Positions 41,206 to 51,087 of a DNA stretch of 64,000 nucleotides are shown one piece after another; within the stretch, counting starts at the first letter, position 1, and each line of letters begins with the position of its first letter. Position numbers and translations under genes: made by a program. The notes under the pieces were generated by a model. The model was not told the DNA's origin, did not search any database, and saw only the letters and a program-made list of their open reading frames with translations. Source of the DNA: Collimonas sp. OK242 (GTDB lineage: Bacteria; Pseudomonadota; Gammaproteobacteria; Burkholderiales; Burkholderiaceae_D); NCBI RefSeq assembly GCF_900107095.1, contig NZ_FNOR01000001.1:62001-126000 (forward strand), given 5' to 3'.

Positions 41206-41631
41206 GGCGCGCTCCAGTGGTTACGATGGGACAGACTATGAGCCTAAAAACTTAGGTCAGACATAGTTGCAGGAAACGAAAAAATTGGCGCCACGGTAGC
41301 TGTGGTTTTACGAGAGGACGGCTTCGCAAGACGAATATCGGAAATATGCCGGCGGCGACGTCTAAATGACGGCTTACCCGAACGCTGAGAGCTTGACGAA
41401 GTGTCTGATGATCGGTGCAGGACGTGGGCAACTGTACCAATCTGCATCAATTCGTTGTTTGAAATTGAAACACTTCGATATCAGCTCCCAATTGTAAGTG
41501 AAGTGCCAGTCAAGCAACCAGCACCTGACTCCTATGCGGGCATGTTGGGCATGCATATTGCGTCATATGAATCGTGGCACTCATGGACACCATCGCATCC
41601 CGCTCAACCCTATTCGATAGGCAGCTGCATT
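41206..41631. other. Divergent intergenic region between the COG4705 and YVTN genes
   Basis: No gene is supported in 41206-41631; the open frame from 41401 to the YVTN gene is read as an artefactual N-terminal extension. CCTAA-AAAC-TTAGG at 41243-41256 is a candidate operator for the minus-strand gene. No sigma-54 element was found for the plus-strand unit. Confidence 0.45.
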
Positions 41632-42663
41632 ATGAAGAATAACTACTTTCCGCATATCTTCTCGAAGTCGTCATTTATCGGACCATGTGCCGACCCTGGA
41701 GACAAGTTTGCCAGCCTTGTCAAACGAATGGCCTTGGCCGGGGCATTGTCTGCGTTATGGCTGCCGTGTACGTCGAGCGCGCTGCCGTTTGCCTATGTTC
41801 CTAATGAAAAATCGGGCACGATTTCGATCATCGATTGCGCCGACGATAGCGTGGTGGGGCAAATCAAGGCCGGAACCAAGCCGCGCGGCGTGGCGGTCAG
41901 CAGCGATGGCAATACCTTGTATGTCAGCGACCAGCCGGCTAATGCCTTGCTGCTTATCGATCTGAAAAAAAGAGAGCAGATCGGCGCGATTCCTTTGGGG
42001 GAGTCGCCCGAGGGCGTCGATATTTCGCATGCCGGGGATTGGGTCGCCGCCGTCAGTGAAATCACGAACACGGTCAGTTTCATTTCTACCGCGACAAACA
42101 GGAAAGTGTTCAGCGTCAAGACCGAAGGCAAGAATCCTGAGCACGCTACCTTCAGTCCGGATGGAAAATGGCTATATGTCAGCGCCGAAGAAGCGGATTC
42201 AGTGGATATCGTCGATGTGGCGAAACGCCGGCAAGTCGCATCGGTCAAACTGGGGCTGCGCCCTCGTGGCGTCGCCTTCAGCCCGGACGGCAGCCAGGCC
42301 TACATTGCGGCGGAACTGGCAAGCATGGTGTATGCGGTAGATGTGGCCACGCAAAAGGTCGTAGCGGAAATCAAGCCGGGCAATTTTTCGAATGGCGTCA
42401 CCATGTCGCCTGACGGTAGCCGCGTCTATATCTCTAACGGGAAGGATGGCACGGTGTCGGTGATAGACGCGGGTAGCAATACGGTGATTGCGACGATTGC
42501 GGTCGGGAAGCGTCCGTGGAACATGGCGATCACGCCTGACGGCAAGAAACTGTATGTCGCCAATGGCCGTTCCAATTCAGTGTCTGTCATCGATACTGTA
42601 AGCAACCGCGTCAGCAAGGAAATAGCGGTCGGCGAGCTGCCGTGGGGAGTGGCGATCAGATGA
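41632..42663 (+). CDS. YVTN beta-propeller protein linked to PQQ-dependent catabolism
   Basis: 343 residues from ATG 41632 (MKNNYF); the frame stays open further upstream but that part has no structure. After a hydrophobic stretch (MALAGALSALWLPCTSSALP), the protein is a YVTN propeller: SGTISIIDCADDSVVGQIKA, PRGVAVSSDGNTLYVSDQPA, and ending RPWNMAITPDGKKLYVANGR. Proteins of this type accompany quinoprotein alcohol dehydrogenases (PQQ-dependent catabolism-associated propeller family). The role, whether assembly factor or electron-path partner, is unclear. It overlaps the cytochrome b561 gene by four bases. Confidence 0.82.
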   Translation: MKNNYFPHIFSKSSFIGPCADPGDKFASLVKRMALAGALSALWLPCTSSALPFAYVPNEKSGTISIIDCADDSVVGQIKAGTKPRGVAVSSDGNTLYVSDQPANALLLIDLKKREQIGAIPLGESPEGVDISHAGDWVAAVSEITNTVSFISTATNRKVFSVKTEGKNPEHATFSPDGKWLYVSAEEADSVDIVDVAKRRQVASVKLGLRPRGVAFSPDGSQAYIAAELASMVYAVDVATQKVVAEIKPGNFSNGVTMSPDGSRVYISNGKDGTVSVIDAGSNTVIATIAVGKRPWNMAITPDGKKLYVANGRSNSVSVIDTVSNRVSKEIAVGELPWGVAIR

Positions 42664-43208
42664 GCGCGCTGCCTGCCAGCGCTGACAAAGTGCGTTATGC
42701 ATTGCCGGCGATCGCTTTGCACTGGCTGATTGCCTTGCTGATCATCGGCATGCTGTGCCTGGGTTATTACATGGCGGATATCCCCAAGAGTATTCCTGGC
42801 AGAGCAGTGTATTTCAATTTGCACAAATCCCTGGGCGTTCTGGCCGGTGCGCTGATCCTGCTGCGCCTGGGATGGCGCCTGGCGTATCCGCCGCCAGCGC
42901 CGCCGCGCGGTATCTCGCGCCCGATGGCAAGGGCTGCGCAATGGAGTCATGGCCTGCTCTACCTTTGCATGGTGCTGCAGCCGGCGACCGGCTATCTGTC
43001 GTCTTCCTTCAATAAATATGGCGTCAGGCTTTTCGGTTTGGCGTTACCGAAATGGGCCTGGGAAGACAAGCATTTGCGTGAGCTGTTCATGGCTTATCAC
43101 CAGCTGATCGCTATCGCATTCATCGCGCTGATCGCGATTCATGTGCTGGCCGCGTGCAAACATGTGCTGATCGACCGCGACCGGATATTCGGGCGCATGC
43201 TGCCCTGA
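42660..43208 (+). CDS. Cytochrome b561-family membrane protein
   Basis: 182 residues from ATG 42660 (ATGA overlap with the previous stop). Four TM segments carry the haem-ligand His pattern: ALPAIALHWLIALLIIGMLC (H), FNLHKSLGVLAGALILLRLG (H), WSHGLLYLCMVLQPATGYLS (H) and MAYHQLIAIAFIALIAIHVL (H). Family members pass electrons between periplasmic carriers and quinone. Coupling to the propeller gene suggests a joint redox function for the alcohol-oxidation locus. Confidence 0.9.
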   Translation: MSALPASADKVRYALPAIALHWLIALLIIGMLCLGYYMADIPKSIPGRAVYFNLHKSLGVLAGALILLRLGWRLAYPPPAPPRGISRPMARAAQWSHGLLYLCMVLQPATGYLSSSFNKYGVRLFGLALPKWAWEDKHLRELFMAYHQLIAIAFIALIAIHVLAACKHVLIDRDRIFGRMLP

Positions 43209-43599
43209 TCGGCAATGGCGGCGCGGCGTCTGCGCCCGCGATGTACGCAAGCCCGGGGTCGTCAGGTCTAGCGATCAAGATTTGAACAGCGTGTGGCACA
43301 GATGATCCTGATTTGCACAGCTGACGTCCTATGCGATTGCCCCGCATCGCTGCCGTTCGAGATTTCTGCCGATTGAATCCGAAGCCGTCATTTGGATCAA
43401 ATGCAGTTTCGGAAAACACGGCATTTCATCCCTGAAAGCGACGTCTTTCCAGTGGCGGCTGCGCTTTATGCGAATGCAGTTGCGGCCGCAAAAATTTCAC
43501 ACGGCAATACGAGAATTCCACAGGCATACATCTTGCCCATTGGCTGTTGCATCTGCATGTCGATGCTTAGAAAAAATCAACTATACAAAGGAGATCCAG
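43209..43599. other. Intergenic region upstream of the second porin
   Basis: No gene is supported. The segment near 43296 contains TGGCAC followed 13 bases later by TTGCA, which resembles a sigma-54 element but has the wrong spacing. The ribosome-binding site AAAGGAGAT for the porin is at its right end. Confidence 0.45.
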
Positions 43600-44733
43600 G
43601 TGGGAAAAATACTGAATAAATCGCTGTGCACATTGCTGGCCTTCGGCGCCGCAGCCGGTGCAGCGCACGCACAATCGTCGGTGGCCGTCTACGGTGTGGT
43701 CGATGCGGGACTTGTGGCCGTCAATAAGCAAAATGCGCCATCAGGCGGTACCGGCAGCGTGTTCGCACTCAGCTCGGGCGGCGTCAGTCCCAGCATCTTC
43801 GGCTTCAAGGGCGCCGAAGATCTGGGCGGCGGATTGAAAGCCAATTTCGATCTTGAAGGCCATTTCTTTTCGAATTCCGGTGCCGGCAATCAATGGGGCG
43901 GTTTGTTCGGCCGCCAAGCCAATGTCGGTCTTTCCAACAGTTACGGCACGGTGACGCTGGGTAAGCAATATTCGCCTGCGGTGCTGGCATTTGCCGCCAC
44001 CGATCCGCGCGGCTTGAAAGAGACTTTTTCCGGTTTGATTTCATGGGCGCTAACCCAGAATCCCTTGAATGCCGGTATTGCAACTGCACCCGCCAATACA
44101 AATGCCGTGATTGATGTTTTTGTCGCGAATGCGATCAGCCTCAGTACAAAAATTGCCGATGTCAATTTGAGCGCTTCCTACAGCCTTGGCGAAGTTGCCG
44201 GCAATAACTCGGGCAACAGCGTCATTGCGCTGGGTGCAACGTATACCGGCCCGATCACGCTGTCGGCCGCCTATCAATCCGATCGCGGGCAAGCAGCGGG
44301 GCTGACCGGTGGCAGCGGTGTACAAACCAGGAAATACAGTGTCGGTGCGGCATATTCGATAGGCGATGCAACGTTGACCGCCAATTACCTGAACAACAAG
44401 AACAGCGATCCGGCATCGGGTTCCAGCCTGGCGCAATACCATGTCTATGGTGCGGGCCTGAATTATCGTACGTCGGCCAGCAACACCGCGACGCTGGCGT
44501 ATTACTACTCCAGCAATAAGGAGGGCGTCAGCGATACCTCCGGGACATGGATACTCAGCGACGATTATGCATTGTCCAAGCGTACCACCCTTTACGCGCT
44601 GCTCTCCGGCGTCAATGCAGGGAACGGCTACACCGCCGGCGCGGCCTTCGGCGTTGCCAACGACAACGCCTTTCTCGCCAGCGCAGGAAAGACAACAAGC
44701 GCTGTGCAATTGGGCATCAAACATGCATTTTGA
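43600..44733 (+). CDS. Outer-membrane porin of the alcohol-oxidation locus
   Basis: 377 residues from GTG 43600, chosen because AAAGGAGAT precedes it and the signal peptide (SLCTLLAFGAAAGAAHAQS) starts correctly; an open frame further upstream is discarded. Typical porin segments: SSVAVYGVVDAGLVAVNKQN, SPSIFGFKGAEDLGGGLKAN, GRQANVGLSNSYGTVTLGKQ, and a C-terminal VQLGIKHAF ending in Phe. It probably provides passage for alcohols or related nutrients; specificity cannot be read. Confidence 0.92.
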   Translation: MGKILNKSLCTLLAFGAAAGAAHAQSSVAVYGVVDAGLVAVNKQNAPSGGTGSVFALSSGGVSPSIFGFKGAEDLGGGLKANFDLEGHFFSNSGAGNQWGGLFGRQANVGLSNSYGTVTLGKQYSPAVLAFAATDPRGLKETFSGLISWALTQNPLNAGIATAPANTNAVIDVFVANAISLSTKIADVNLSASYSLGEVAGNNSGNSVIALGATYTGPITLSAAYQSDRGQAAGLTGGSGVQTRKYSVGAAYSIGDATLTANYLNNKNSDPASGSSLAQYHVYGAGLNYRTSASNTATLAYYYSSNKEGVSDTSGTWILSDDYALSKRTTLYALLSGVNAGNGYTAGAAFGVANDNAFLASAGKTTSAVQLGIKHAF

Positions 44734-44784
44734 CGTACATGCCGATGCTATCTCGACTTGAGGTTTACCGATCTTGATGGCAGC

Positions 44785-44819
44785 GGGGCGGCCGGAAAGT
44801 CATATGTCCCGGCCGCCCC
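44785..44819. terminator. GC-rich hairpin after the porin gene
   Basis: GGGGCGGCCGG and CCGGCCGCCCC pair perfectly over 11 bp with a 13-base loop. It lies 52 bases after the porin stop, before the regulatory region of the aldehyde dehydrogenase. No T-tract follows. Confidence 0.6.
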
Positions 44820-44876
44820 CCGTCACGCGTTCCGGAGCAACAGGTTTCAACAATTTGGAACAGTCGATTCAAGGAG

Positions 44877-44893
44877 TGTTCAAAAATAGGACA
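44877..44893. promoter_or_regulatory. Candidate activator site TGTTC-N7-GGACA
   Basis: TGTTC, AAAAATA, GGACA, centred about 105 bp upstream of the sigma-54 -24 element at 44990. The same 17-bp layout, TGTTC-N7-TGACA, occurs upstream of the sigma-54 promoter at 57097. Both may bind the Fis-family activator encoded at 54962-56971. Confidence 0.5.
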
Positions 44894-44989
44894 GTTGCAA
44901 TCTGGCCAGCCGGAGTGTTCGTTCTGCAGTTAGCGGCTTCTTATCCGACAACCGGTGCTTCTCCTCTGCGGAATTGCGATTTTAGCGGC

Positions 44990-45005
44990 TGGCATGGCGA
45001 TTGCT
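44990..45005 (+). promoter_or_regulatory. Sigma-54 -24/-12 promoter of the aldehyde dehydrogenase operon
   Basis: TGGCATGGCGATTGCT matches TGGCACG-N4-TTGCW with one mismatch and correct spacing. It lies 85 bases before the aldehyde dehydrogenase ATG. A candidate activator site is at 44877-44893. Confidence 0.7.
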
Positions 45006-45089
45006 GAGTAGTCCTGTATCGGAGATGGCCTATCCGAAAATTTTGATTCAACAACACACGATTCAAGCACACATTAACCGGAGGATGAC

Positions 45090-46610
45090 ATGAATCTCGC
45101 AGACATTAGTAAACTAGGTGTCAAGAACCCGTTCAAGAAGCGTTACGATAATTTCATCGGCGGCAAGTTCGTGCCTCCGGTCAATGGCGCTTATTTCGAA
45201 AACGTGACACCGGTGACGGGGCAGGCATTTTGTGAAATCGCCCGCTCCTCGGCAGAAGATGTCGAACTGGCGCTGGATGCCGCGCACGCTGCCAAGACCA
45301 GCTGGGGCAAGACCTCGCCTGCCGAGCGCGCGAATATTCTCAACAAGATTGCCGACCGTATGGAAGCCAATCTGGAAACGCTGGCAATCGCCGAAACCAT
45401 AGACAACGGCAAGCCGATCCGCGAAACGATGGCGGCGGATATCCCGCTGGCAATCGATCATTTCCGCTACTTTGCCGGCTGCATCCGGGCTCAGGAAGGC
45501 TCGGTAGCCACGATTGACGACCAGACCTACGCTTACCATTTCCATGAGCCTCTGGGCGTGGTCGGCCAGATTATCCCGTGGAATTTCCCTATCCTGATGG
45601 CCGTATGGAAGCTGGCGCCGGCATTGGCCGCAGGTAACTGTGTCGTACTGAAACCGGCCGAGCAAACACCGGCGTCGATTCTTGTGCTGGCGGAACTGAT
45701 CGCCGATCTGTTGCCGCCAGGCGTGCTGAATATCGTCAACGGCTTCGGCCTGGAGGCAGGCAAGCCGCTCGCTTCCAGCAAGCGCATCGCCAAGATTGCC
45801 TTCACCGGAGAAACCGGCACCGGCCGCCTGATCATGCAGTATGCATCGCAAAACATCATTCCTGTGACACTGGAGCTGGGCGGAAAGTCGCCTAACATTT
45901 TCTTTGCCGATGTGATGGATCAAGACGATGCATTCTTCGACAAATGCCTCGAAGGTTTCGCCATGTTCGCGCTGAACCAAGGGGAAGTGTGTACCTGTCC
46001 GTCGCGGGTCCTGATCCAGGAATCGATCTACGACCGTTTCATCGAACGCGCAATCAAGCGTGTCGCCGCGATCAAGCAGGGCAACCCGCTCGACAATACG
46101 ACGATGATCGGCGCCCAGGCTTCGCAAGAGCAGCTGGAAAAAATCCTGTCCTATATGGACATAGGCAAACAAGAAGGCGCGCAAGTCCTGATTGGCGGCG
46201 AACGCAACAATCTGACGGGCGACTTTGGCGGTGGTTACTATGTGCAGCCTACGATCTTCAAGGGCCACAACAAGATGCGCATCTTCCAGGAAGAGATTTT
46301 CGGCCCGGTAGTGTCTGTAACCACTTTCAAGGATGAAGAAGACGCGCTGGCAATTGCCAACGATACCTTGTACGGCCTGGGAGCCGGTTTGTGGACACGC
46401 GACGGCTCGCGCGCATTCCGTATGGGGCGCGGGATTCAAGCCGGCCGGGTATGGACCAATTGCTATCACCTGTATCCGGCGCATGCGGCGTTCGGCGGCT
46501 ATAAGCAATCGGGCATAGGACGCGAAAACCACAAGATGATGCTCGATCACTATCAGCAAACCAAAAATCTTCTGGTCAGCTATAACCCCAACGCGATGGG
46601 CTTCTTTTAA
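45090..46610 (+). CDS. NAD-dependent aldehyde dehydrogenase (ExaC/AcoD-like)
   Basis: 506 residues. Catalytic Cys 301 in [11 protein letters not shown], the general base Glu in [11 protein letters not shown], and the cofactor motif [10 protein letters not shown] are all present. Other family landmarks include [20 protein letters not shown] and the C-terminal [20 protein letters not shown]. It oxidises the aldehyde made by the PQQ alcohol dehydrogenase (acetaldehyde if the substrate is ethanol) to the acid, which the acetyl-CoA synthetase downstream can activate. Sigma-54 promoter at 44990-45005. Confidence 0.93.
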   Translation: MNLADISKLGVKNPFKKRYDNFIGGKFVPPVNGAYFENVTPVTGQAFCEIARSSAEDVELALDAAHAAKTSWGKTSPAERANILNKIADRMEANLETLAIAETIDNGKPIRETMAADIPLAIDHFRYFAGCIRAQEGSVATIDDQTYAYHFHEPLGVVGQIIPWNFPILMAVWKLAPALAAGNCVVLKPAEQTPASILVLAELIADLLPPGVLNIVNGFGLEAGKPLASSKRIAKIAFTGETGTGRLIMQYASQNIIPVTLELGGKSPNIFFADVMDQDDAFFDKCLEGFAMFALNQGEVCTCPSRVLIQESIYDRFIERAIKRVAAIKQGNPLDNTTMIGAQASQEQLEKILSYMDIGKQEGAQVLIGGERNNLTGDFGGGYYVQPTIFKGHNKMRIFQEEIFGPVVSVTTFKDEEDALAIANDTLYGLGAGLWTRDGSRAFRMGRGIQAGRVWTNCYHLYPAHAAFGGYKQSGIGRENHKMMLDHYQQTKNLLVSYNPNAMGFF

Positions 46611-46687
46611 GGGCGTATAGCGTTGGTGGGACGCGCCTGCCTCACGGCGGGCGCGTCGCAAATCTGAGTGAGCCCAGTGAGGAAAAC

Positions 46688-47053
46688 ATGACACAGCCAA
46701 CCGTTCAGCGTGTGGTTGCGACCGCTGCTGCCGAAGAATTTATCAGCTTGCTGAGCGAGCGGCACGGACCAATGATGTTCTTCCAGTCAGGAGGATGCTG
46801 CGACGGCAGTTCACCCATGTGCTATGCGTTGGGCGAATTCGGTATCAGCGATACCGACGTGCTGCTCGGAACACTGTGCGGCCAACCCTTCTACATGGGA
46901 GCGGAGCAGTTCGAATATTGGAAACATACGCAACTGATCATCGATGTCGTGGCCGGAATGGGAGGAATGTTTTCTCTGGATAACGGATCGGGGAAACGAT
47001 TCCTGACACGTTCGCGATTATTTTCCGATGAAGAATACATGCAGCTCGTATAG
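46688..47053 (+). CDS. DUF779-family protein
   Basis: 121 residues. The family hallmarks MMFFQSGGCCDGSSPMCYA, LLGTLCGQPFYMGAEQFEYW and DVVAGMGGMFSLDNGSGKRF are all present; the Cys pair could bind a metal. DUF779 genes regularly follow aldehyde dehydrogenase genes of this type, but their function is not established. It lies 77 bases after the dehydrogenase gene and 71 bases before the quinoprotein gene. Confidence 0.92.
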   Translation: MTQPTVQRVVATAAAEEFISLLSERHGPMMFFQSGGCCDGSSPMCYALGEFGISDTDVLLGTLCGQPFYMGAEQFEYWKHTQLIIDVVAGMGGMFSLDNGSGKRFLTRSRLFSDEEYMQLV

Positions 47054-47123
47054 GCAGCAGCGCCTCCCGGGGTGGATGCCATAAATCGGTAGTGAATTAG
47101 TGTTTAAAAAAAAGGAGGATGAC

Positions 47124-48872
47124 ATGAAGAGAAATCTGATAGCAGCATTGCTTGGGATGATGGCGTACAGTGCGTTTTCTGCCCACGCGGCAGGGGTTAC
47201 CGATGCAATGATTGCCAACGACGCGCAGGCGCCGGACAACGTTTTGTCCTGGGGCATGGGTACGCAAGGGCAACGCTTTTCGCCACTGACGCAAATCAAT
47301 ACGCGGACCGTGGGCAAGCTGGTTCCGGCCTGGTCCTTCTCGTTCGGCGGCGAAAAGCAGCGCGGACAGGAATCGCAACCGTTGATCTATAACGGCAAAA
47401 TGTTCGTCACCGGCTCGTACTCCCGCATCTACGCGATCGACCTGAAAACCGGTGCCAAGCTGTGGAAATACGAACACCGGCTGCCGGACGGCATCATGCC
47501 TTGTTGCGACGTGGTCAACCGCGGTGCGGCGCTGTACGACAATCTGGTCATCTTCGGTACGCTGGACGCGCAACTGGTCGCGCTCGAACAGGATACCGGC
47601 AAGATCGTCTGGAAAGAAAAGGTGGATGACTATGCTGCCGGATATTCGATGTCTGCAGCACCGCTTATCGCCAACGGACTGCTGCTGACAGGCGTGTCCG
47701 GCGGCGAGTTCGGCGTGGTAGGCCGGGTCGAGGCGCGCAATCCCAAGACCGGGCAGCTGGTATGGAGCCGGCCGATGATCGAAGGCCACATGGGGTACAA
47801 GTACGACCAGGACGGCAAGGCCACGGAAAACGGCGTTACCGGCACGCTCAACAAGTCATGGCCCGGCGATTTGTGGAAAACCGGCGGCGGCGCCACATGG
47901 CTGGGCGGAACCTATGATCCGGCCACCAAACTGGCTTATTTCGGCACCGGCAATCCTGCGCCATGGAACAGCCATCTGCGTCCTGGCGACAATCTGTATT
48001 CTGCGTCGACAGTGGCGCTGGATGTCGATACCGGAAAAATCAAATGGAGTTATCAGACTACGCCGCACGACGGCTGGGATTACGACGGCGTCAATGAGTT
48101 CGTTACCTTCGACATGGATGGCAAGCGGATGGGCGGGAAAGCCGATCGCAACGGCTTTTTCTATGTGATCGACGCCAAAAACGGCAAGCTGGAAAACGCC
48201 TTTCCGTTCGTTAAGAAAATCACCTGGGCATCCAGCATCGATTTGAAAACAGGTCGTCCGAACTACATCGATAGCGGCCGCCCGGGCGACCCTACCAAGG
48301 GCGAAGAAGGCAAGAAGGGCGCGACCGTGTTTGCCGCACCTGCTTTCCTCGGCGCCAAGAACCAGATGCCGATGGCGTACAGCCCGCAAACCAAGCTGTT
48401 CTATGTGCCGGCCAATGAGTGGGGGATGGATATCTGGAATGAGCCGGTCAGCTACAAGAAAGGCGGAGCGTTTCTCGGTGCGGGCTTCACTATCCATCCG
48501 CTTAATGAAGACTACATCGGCGCCATGCGTGCGATCGATCCGAAGACCGGCAAGATCGTCTGGGAAATCAAGAATAGCGCGCCGTTATGGGGTGGTGTCA
48601 TGACGACCGCGGGCGGCCTGGTGTTTTACGGCACGCCTGAAGGATTCCTGAAGGCGGTCGATGCCAAGACCGGCAAGGAACTCTGGAAATTCCAGACCGG
48701 TTCGGGCGTTGTAGCGCCGCCGGTCACCTGGAAAGACGGCGATACCCAGTATGTTGCGGTGACCTCCGGATGGGGCGGCGCAGTACCGTTGTGGGGTGGC
48801 GAAGTGGCGAAAAAGGTCAATTTCCTGGAGCAAGGCGGCTCGGTATGGGTGTTCAAGCTTGCTTCAAAGTGA
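47124..48872 (+). CDS. PQQ-dependent alcohol dehydrogenase with lanthanide-type Asp pair
   Basis: 582 residues from ATG 47124, preceded by AAGGAGG. Signal peptide [20 protein letters not shown]. Eight-bladed quinoprotein propeller with the adjacent Cys pair C127-C128 (PCCD) and repeated tryptophan-docking motifs such as [14 protein letters not shown] and [14 protein letters not shown]. The catalytic base is D319 in [10 protein letters not shown], and D321 lies two residues later. In XoxF and PedH enzymes this second Asp binds a lanthanide; in Ca-type MxaF, ExaA and PedE the position is Ala or Ser (established for the family). A lanthanide-dependent periplasmic alcohol dehydrogenase is therefore predicted. 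No fused cytochrome domain; cytochrome c-550 is encoded at 57154. Confidence 0.9.
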   Translation: MKRNLIAALLGMMAYSAFSAHAAGVTDAMIANDAQAPDNVLSWGMGTQGQRFSPLTQINTRTVGKLVPAWSFSFGGEKQRGQESQPLIYNGKMFVTGSYSRIYAIDLKTGAKLWKYEHRLPDGIMPCCDVVNRGAALYDNLVIFGTLDAQLVALEQDTGKIVWKEKVDDYAAGYSMSAAPLIANGLLLTGVSGGEFGVVGRVEARNPKTGQLVWSRPMIEGHMGYKYDQDGKATENGVTGTLNKSWPGDLWKTGGGATWLGGTYDPATKLAYFGTGNPAPWNSHLRPGDNLYSASTVALDVDTGKIKWSYQTTPHDGWDYDGVNEFVTFDMDGKRMGGKADRNGFFYVIDAKNGKLENAFPFVKKITWASSIDLKTGRPNYIDSGRPGDPTKGEEGKKGATVFAAPAFLGAKNQMPMAYSPQTKLFYVPANEWGMDIWNEPVSYKKGGAFLGAGFTIHPLNEDYIGAMRAIDPKTGKIVWEIKNSAPLWGGVMTTAGGLVFYGTPEGFLKAVDAKTGKELWKFQTGSGVVAPPVTWKDGDTQYVAVTSGWGGAVPLWGGEVAKKVNFLEQGGSVWVFKLASK

Positions 48873-48939
48873 TGACGGCTGCCCGCCAGGCTGTTGCGGT
48901 ATAGCGTCGGCTGCTCCGCTCCTCCCTGGGCAGTTTTGG

Positions 48940-48967
48940 CTGACGACTGCGGTCGTCAGTTTTTTTT
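48940..48967 (+). terminator. Rho-independent terminator after the alcohol dehydrogenase
   Basis: Stem CTGACGAC / GTCGTCAG with loop TGCG, followed directly by eight T. It ends the aldehyde dehydrogenase-DUF779-alcohol dehydrogenase operon 68 bases after the last stop. Confidence 0.85.
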
Positions 48968-49051
48968 GCTGGTCGCCATGGCGATTGCGTATTGCATATG
49001 CATGGCCACCGGCTCAGGCAGCAATCAAACACATGCAGGATAGAGATAGAT

Positions 49052-51034
49052 ATGGACGACATCACACTGTTAAAGCAAGCATCCAGGCAATTCCACCCTT
49101 CGGCGGAGTTTGTGAAAAACGCCGCGATCTCCGGCATGGATGCGTATCGCGCCCTCTGTGCAGAAGCCGAGCGCGACTATCAAGGCTTCTGGGCGCGGCT
49201 GGCGCGTGAAAACCTGATCTGGCAAAAACCGTTTACCAAAGCGCTGGATGAATCCGATGCGCCGTTTTACAGGTGGTTTGAAGACGGTCATCTGAATGTT
49301 TCCTACAATTGCCTGGACCGCCATCTTGTCAACGGCAATGCCGATAAAACGGCGATCATTTTCGAAGCGGATGGCGGCGAGGTGACCAGGGTCACTTATC
49401 GGGAATTGCATCAGAAGGTATGCAAATTGGCGAACGGCCTGAAAGCCTTAGGCGTAAACAAAGGCGACCGGGTTGTCATCTATATGCCTATGTCGATCGA
49501 AGGTATAGCCGCGATGCAAGCCTGCGCGCGCATAGGGGCGATTCATTCGGTCGTATTCGGGGGATTCTCGGCCAAGTCTTTGCAAGAGCGCATCATCGAC
49601 GCCGGCGCTGTTGCCGTCATTACGTCGGACGAACAGGTACGCGGCGGCAAATCGTTGCCGCTGAAATCAATTGTCGACCAGGCGCTTGAGATGGGCGGCT
49701 GCGATGAGGTCAGGCACGTCATCGTCCATCGCCGCACGGGAAACATGACAGGACAGGTCGCCGGACGGGATCTGTGGCTTGCCGATTTGATGGCCGCTCA
49801 ATCGGAGCTGTGCGAGCCGGAATGGGTGAGCGCCGAACATCCGCTCTTCATCCTCTATACATCGGGTTCGACCGGCACGCCCAAGGGTGTGCAACATGCA
49901 AGCGGCGGCTTTTTGCTATGGGCGATGCTGACGATGAAGTGGACATTCGACCTCAAGCCGTCCGACGTGTTTTGGTGTACCGCCGATATCGGGTGGGTGA
50001 CCGGCCACAGCTATATTGCATACGGCCCGCTGGCGGCCGGTGCGACTGAAATCGTGTTTGAAGGTGTGCCGACTTATCCCGATGCAGGACGTTTCTGGCA
50101 AATGATAGAGAAACATAAGGCGACGATCTTTTATACTGCGCCAACGGCAATCCGCTCCCTGATAAAAGCCGCCGACAGCAATCCGGACGTGCATCCGCAG
50201 CAATATAATTTGACGAGCCTGCGGTTGTTAGGCTCGGTCGGCGAGCCGATCAATCCGGATGCCTGGCTTTGGTATTACAAGCATATCGGGCGCGAACAAT
50301 GCCCGATCGTCGATACGTTTTGGCAGACCGAAACCGGCGGCCATATGATTAGCCCCTTGCCTGGTGCGACTGCCATGGTGCCCGGCTCGTGCACTTTGCC
50401 GCTGCCGGGCATCATGATCGGCGTGGTCGATGAAGCCGGCAGGGAGCTGCCTGACGGGCAAGGCGGCATCCTGGTTGTCAAGCGCCCGTGGCCGTCGATG
50501 ATCCGTGACATCTGGGGTGATCCGCAGCGTTTCATCAAGAGCTATTTTCCGGAAGAGCTGGGCGGCAAGCTGTATCTGGCTGGCGACGGCGCAATCCGCG
50601 ACGTCGATACCGGCTACTTTACGATTACCGGACGCATCGACGACGTATTGAATGTATCCGGCCACCGGATGGGAACGATGGAGATCGAATCGGCGCTGGT
50701 TGCCCATCCGCTGGTGGCGGAAGCAGCGGTAGTCGGCAAGCCGGATACGACGACGGGCGAGTCGATTTGTGCTTTCGTGGTCCTCAAGCGAGCGCGGCCT
50801 GCGGGTGCAGAGGCGCAGCTGATTGCGGCCGAACTGCGTAACTGGGTGGCAAAGGAAATCGGTCCGATCGCGAAACCGAAAGAATTGCGCTTCGGGGATA
50901 ATCTGCCGAAAACCCGTTCCGGCAAAATCATGCGCCGCCTGTTGCGTCTGCTAGCCAAGGGAGAGGCCGTCACGCAGGATATCTCGACATTGGAGAATCC
51001 GGCCATTCTGGAACAATTGAAAGAGGTGAGCTGA
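49052..51034 (+). CDS. acsA: Acetyl-CoA synthetase
   Basis: 660 residues from ATG 49052 (MDDITLL); the open frame extends 20 codons upstream without a ribosome-binding site. The adenylate-forming motifs are complete: [34 protein letters not shown]-like segment ([19 protein letters not shown]), and the C-terminal [13 protein letters not shown] with the acetylatable Lys. It converts acetate, the end product of ethanol oxidation, to acetyl-CoA in the cytoplasm. It lies behind a terminator, so it has its own promoter in the 85-base gap after 48967. Confidence 0.93.
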   Translation: MDDITLLKQASRQFHPSAEFVKNAAISGMDAYRALCAEAERDYQGFWARLARENLIWQKPFTKALDESDAPFYRWFEDGHLNVSYNCLDRHLVNGNADKTAIIFEADGGEVTRVTYRELHQKVCKLANGLKALGVNKGDRVVIYMPMSIEGIAAMQACARIGAIHSVVFGGFSAKSLQERIIDAGAVAVITSDEQVRGGKSLPLKSIVDQALEMGGCDEVRHVIVHRRTGNMTGQVAGRDLWLADLMAAQSELCEPEWVSAEHPLFILYTSGSTGTPKGVQHASGGFLLWAMLTMKWTFDLKPSDVFWCTADIGWVTGHSYIAYGPLAAGATEIVFEGVPTYPDAGRFWQMIEKHKATIFYTAPTAIRSLIKAADSNPDVHPQQYNLTSLRLLGSVGEPINPDAWLWYYKHIGREQCPIVDTFWQTETGGHMISPLPGATAMVPGSCTLPLPGIMIGVVDEAGRELPDGQGGILVVKRPWPSMIRDIWGDPQRFIKSYFPEELGGKLYLAGDGAIRDVDTGYFTITGRIDDVLNVSGHRMGTMEIESALVAHPLVAEAAVVGKPDTTTGESICAFVVLKRARPAGAEAQLIAAELRNWVAKEIGPIAKPKELRFGDNLPKTRSGKIMRRLLRLLAKGEAVTQDISTLENPAILEQLKEVS

Positions 51035-51037
51035 GGG

Positions 51038-51075
51038 GGCCGCCGGCGCTGCCGGCGGCCGGGTATATTTTTTTG
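51038..51075. terminator. Bidirectional terminator between acsA and pqqE
   Basis: GGCCGCCGGC, loop GCT, GCCGGCGGCC: a perfect 10-bp stem followed by GGGTATA and a run of eight T. It separates convergent acsA and pqqE genes. Confidence 0.8.
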
Positions 51076-51087
51076 GCGAGGCCGGCG

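Noticed and set aside
41401-41631. N-terminal extension of the YVTN protein
   Set aside because: The extra 77 residues have no structure or ribosome-binding site, and the ATG at 41632 precedes an export-type hydrophobic stretch.
43296-43321. Possible sigma-54 promoter TGGCAC...TTGCA upstream of the second porin
   Set aside because: The spacing between the two elements is 13 bases, not the required 5.
45114-46700. A 528-codon open frame on the minus strand opposite the aldehyde dehydrogenase
   Set aside because: It lies entirely antisense to a gene with complete catalytic motifs, is rich in His/Arg/Gln and has no recognisable domain; it is a by-product of GC-biased codons.
48978-49003. Possible sigma-54 promoter before acsA
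   Set aside because: GG and GC elements are present in several combinations but none has the 10-base separation needed.
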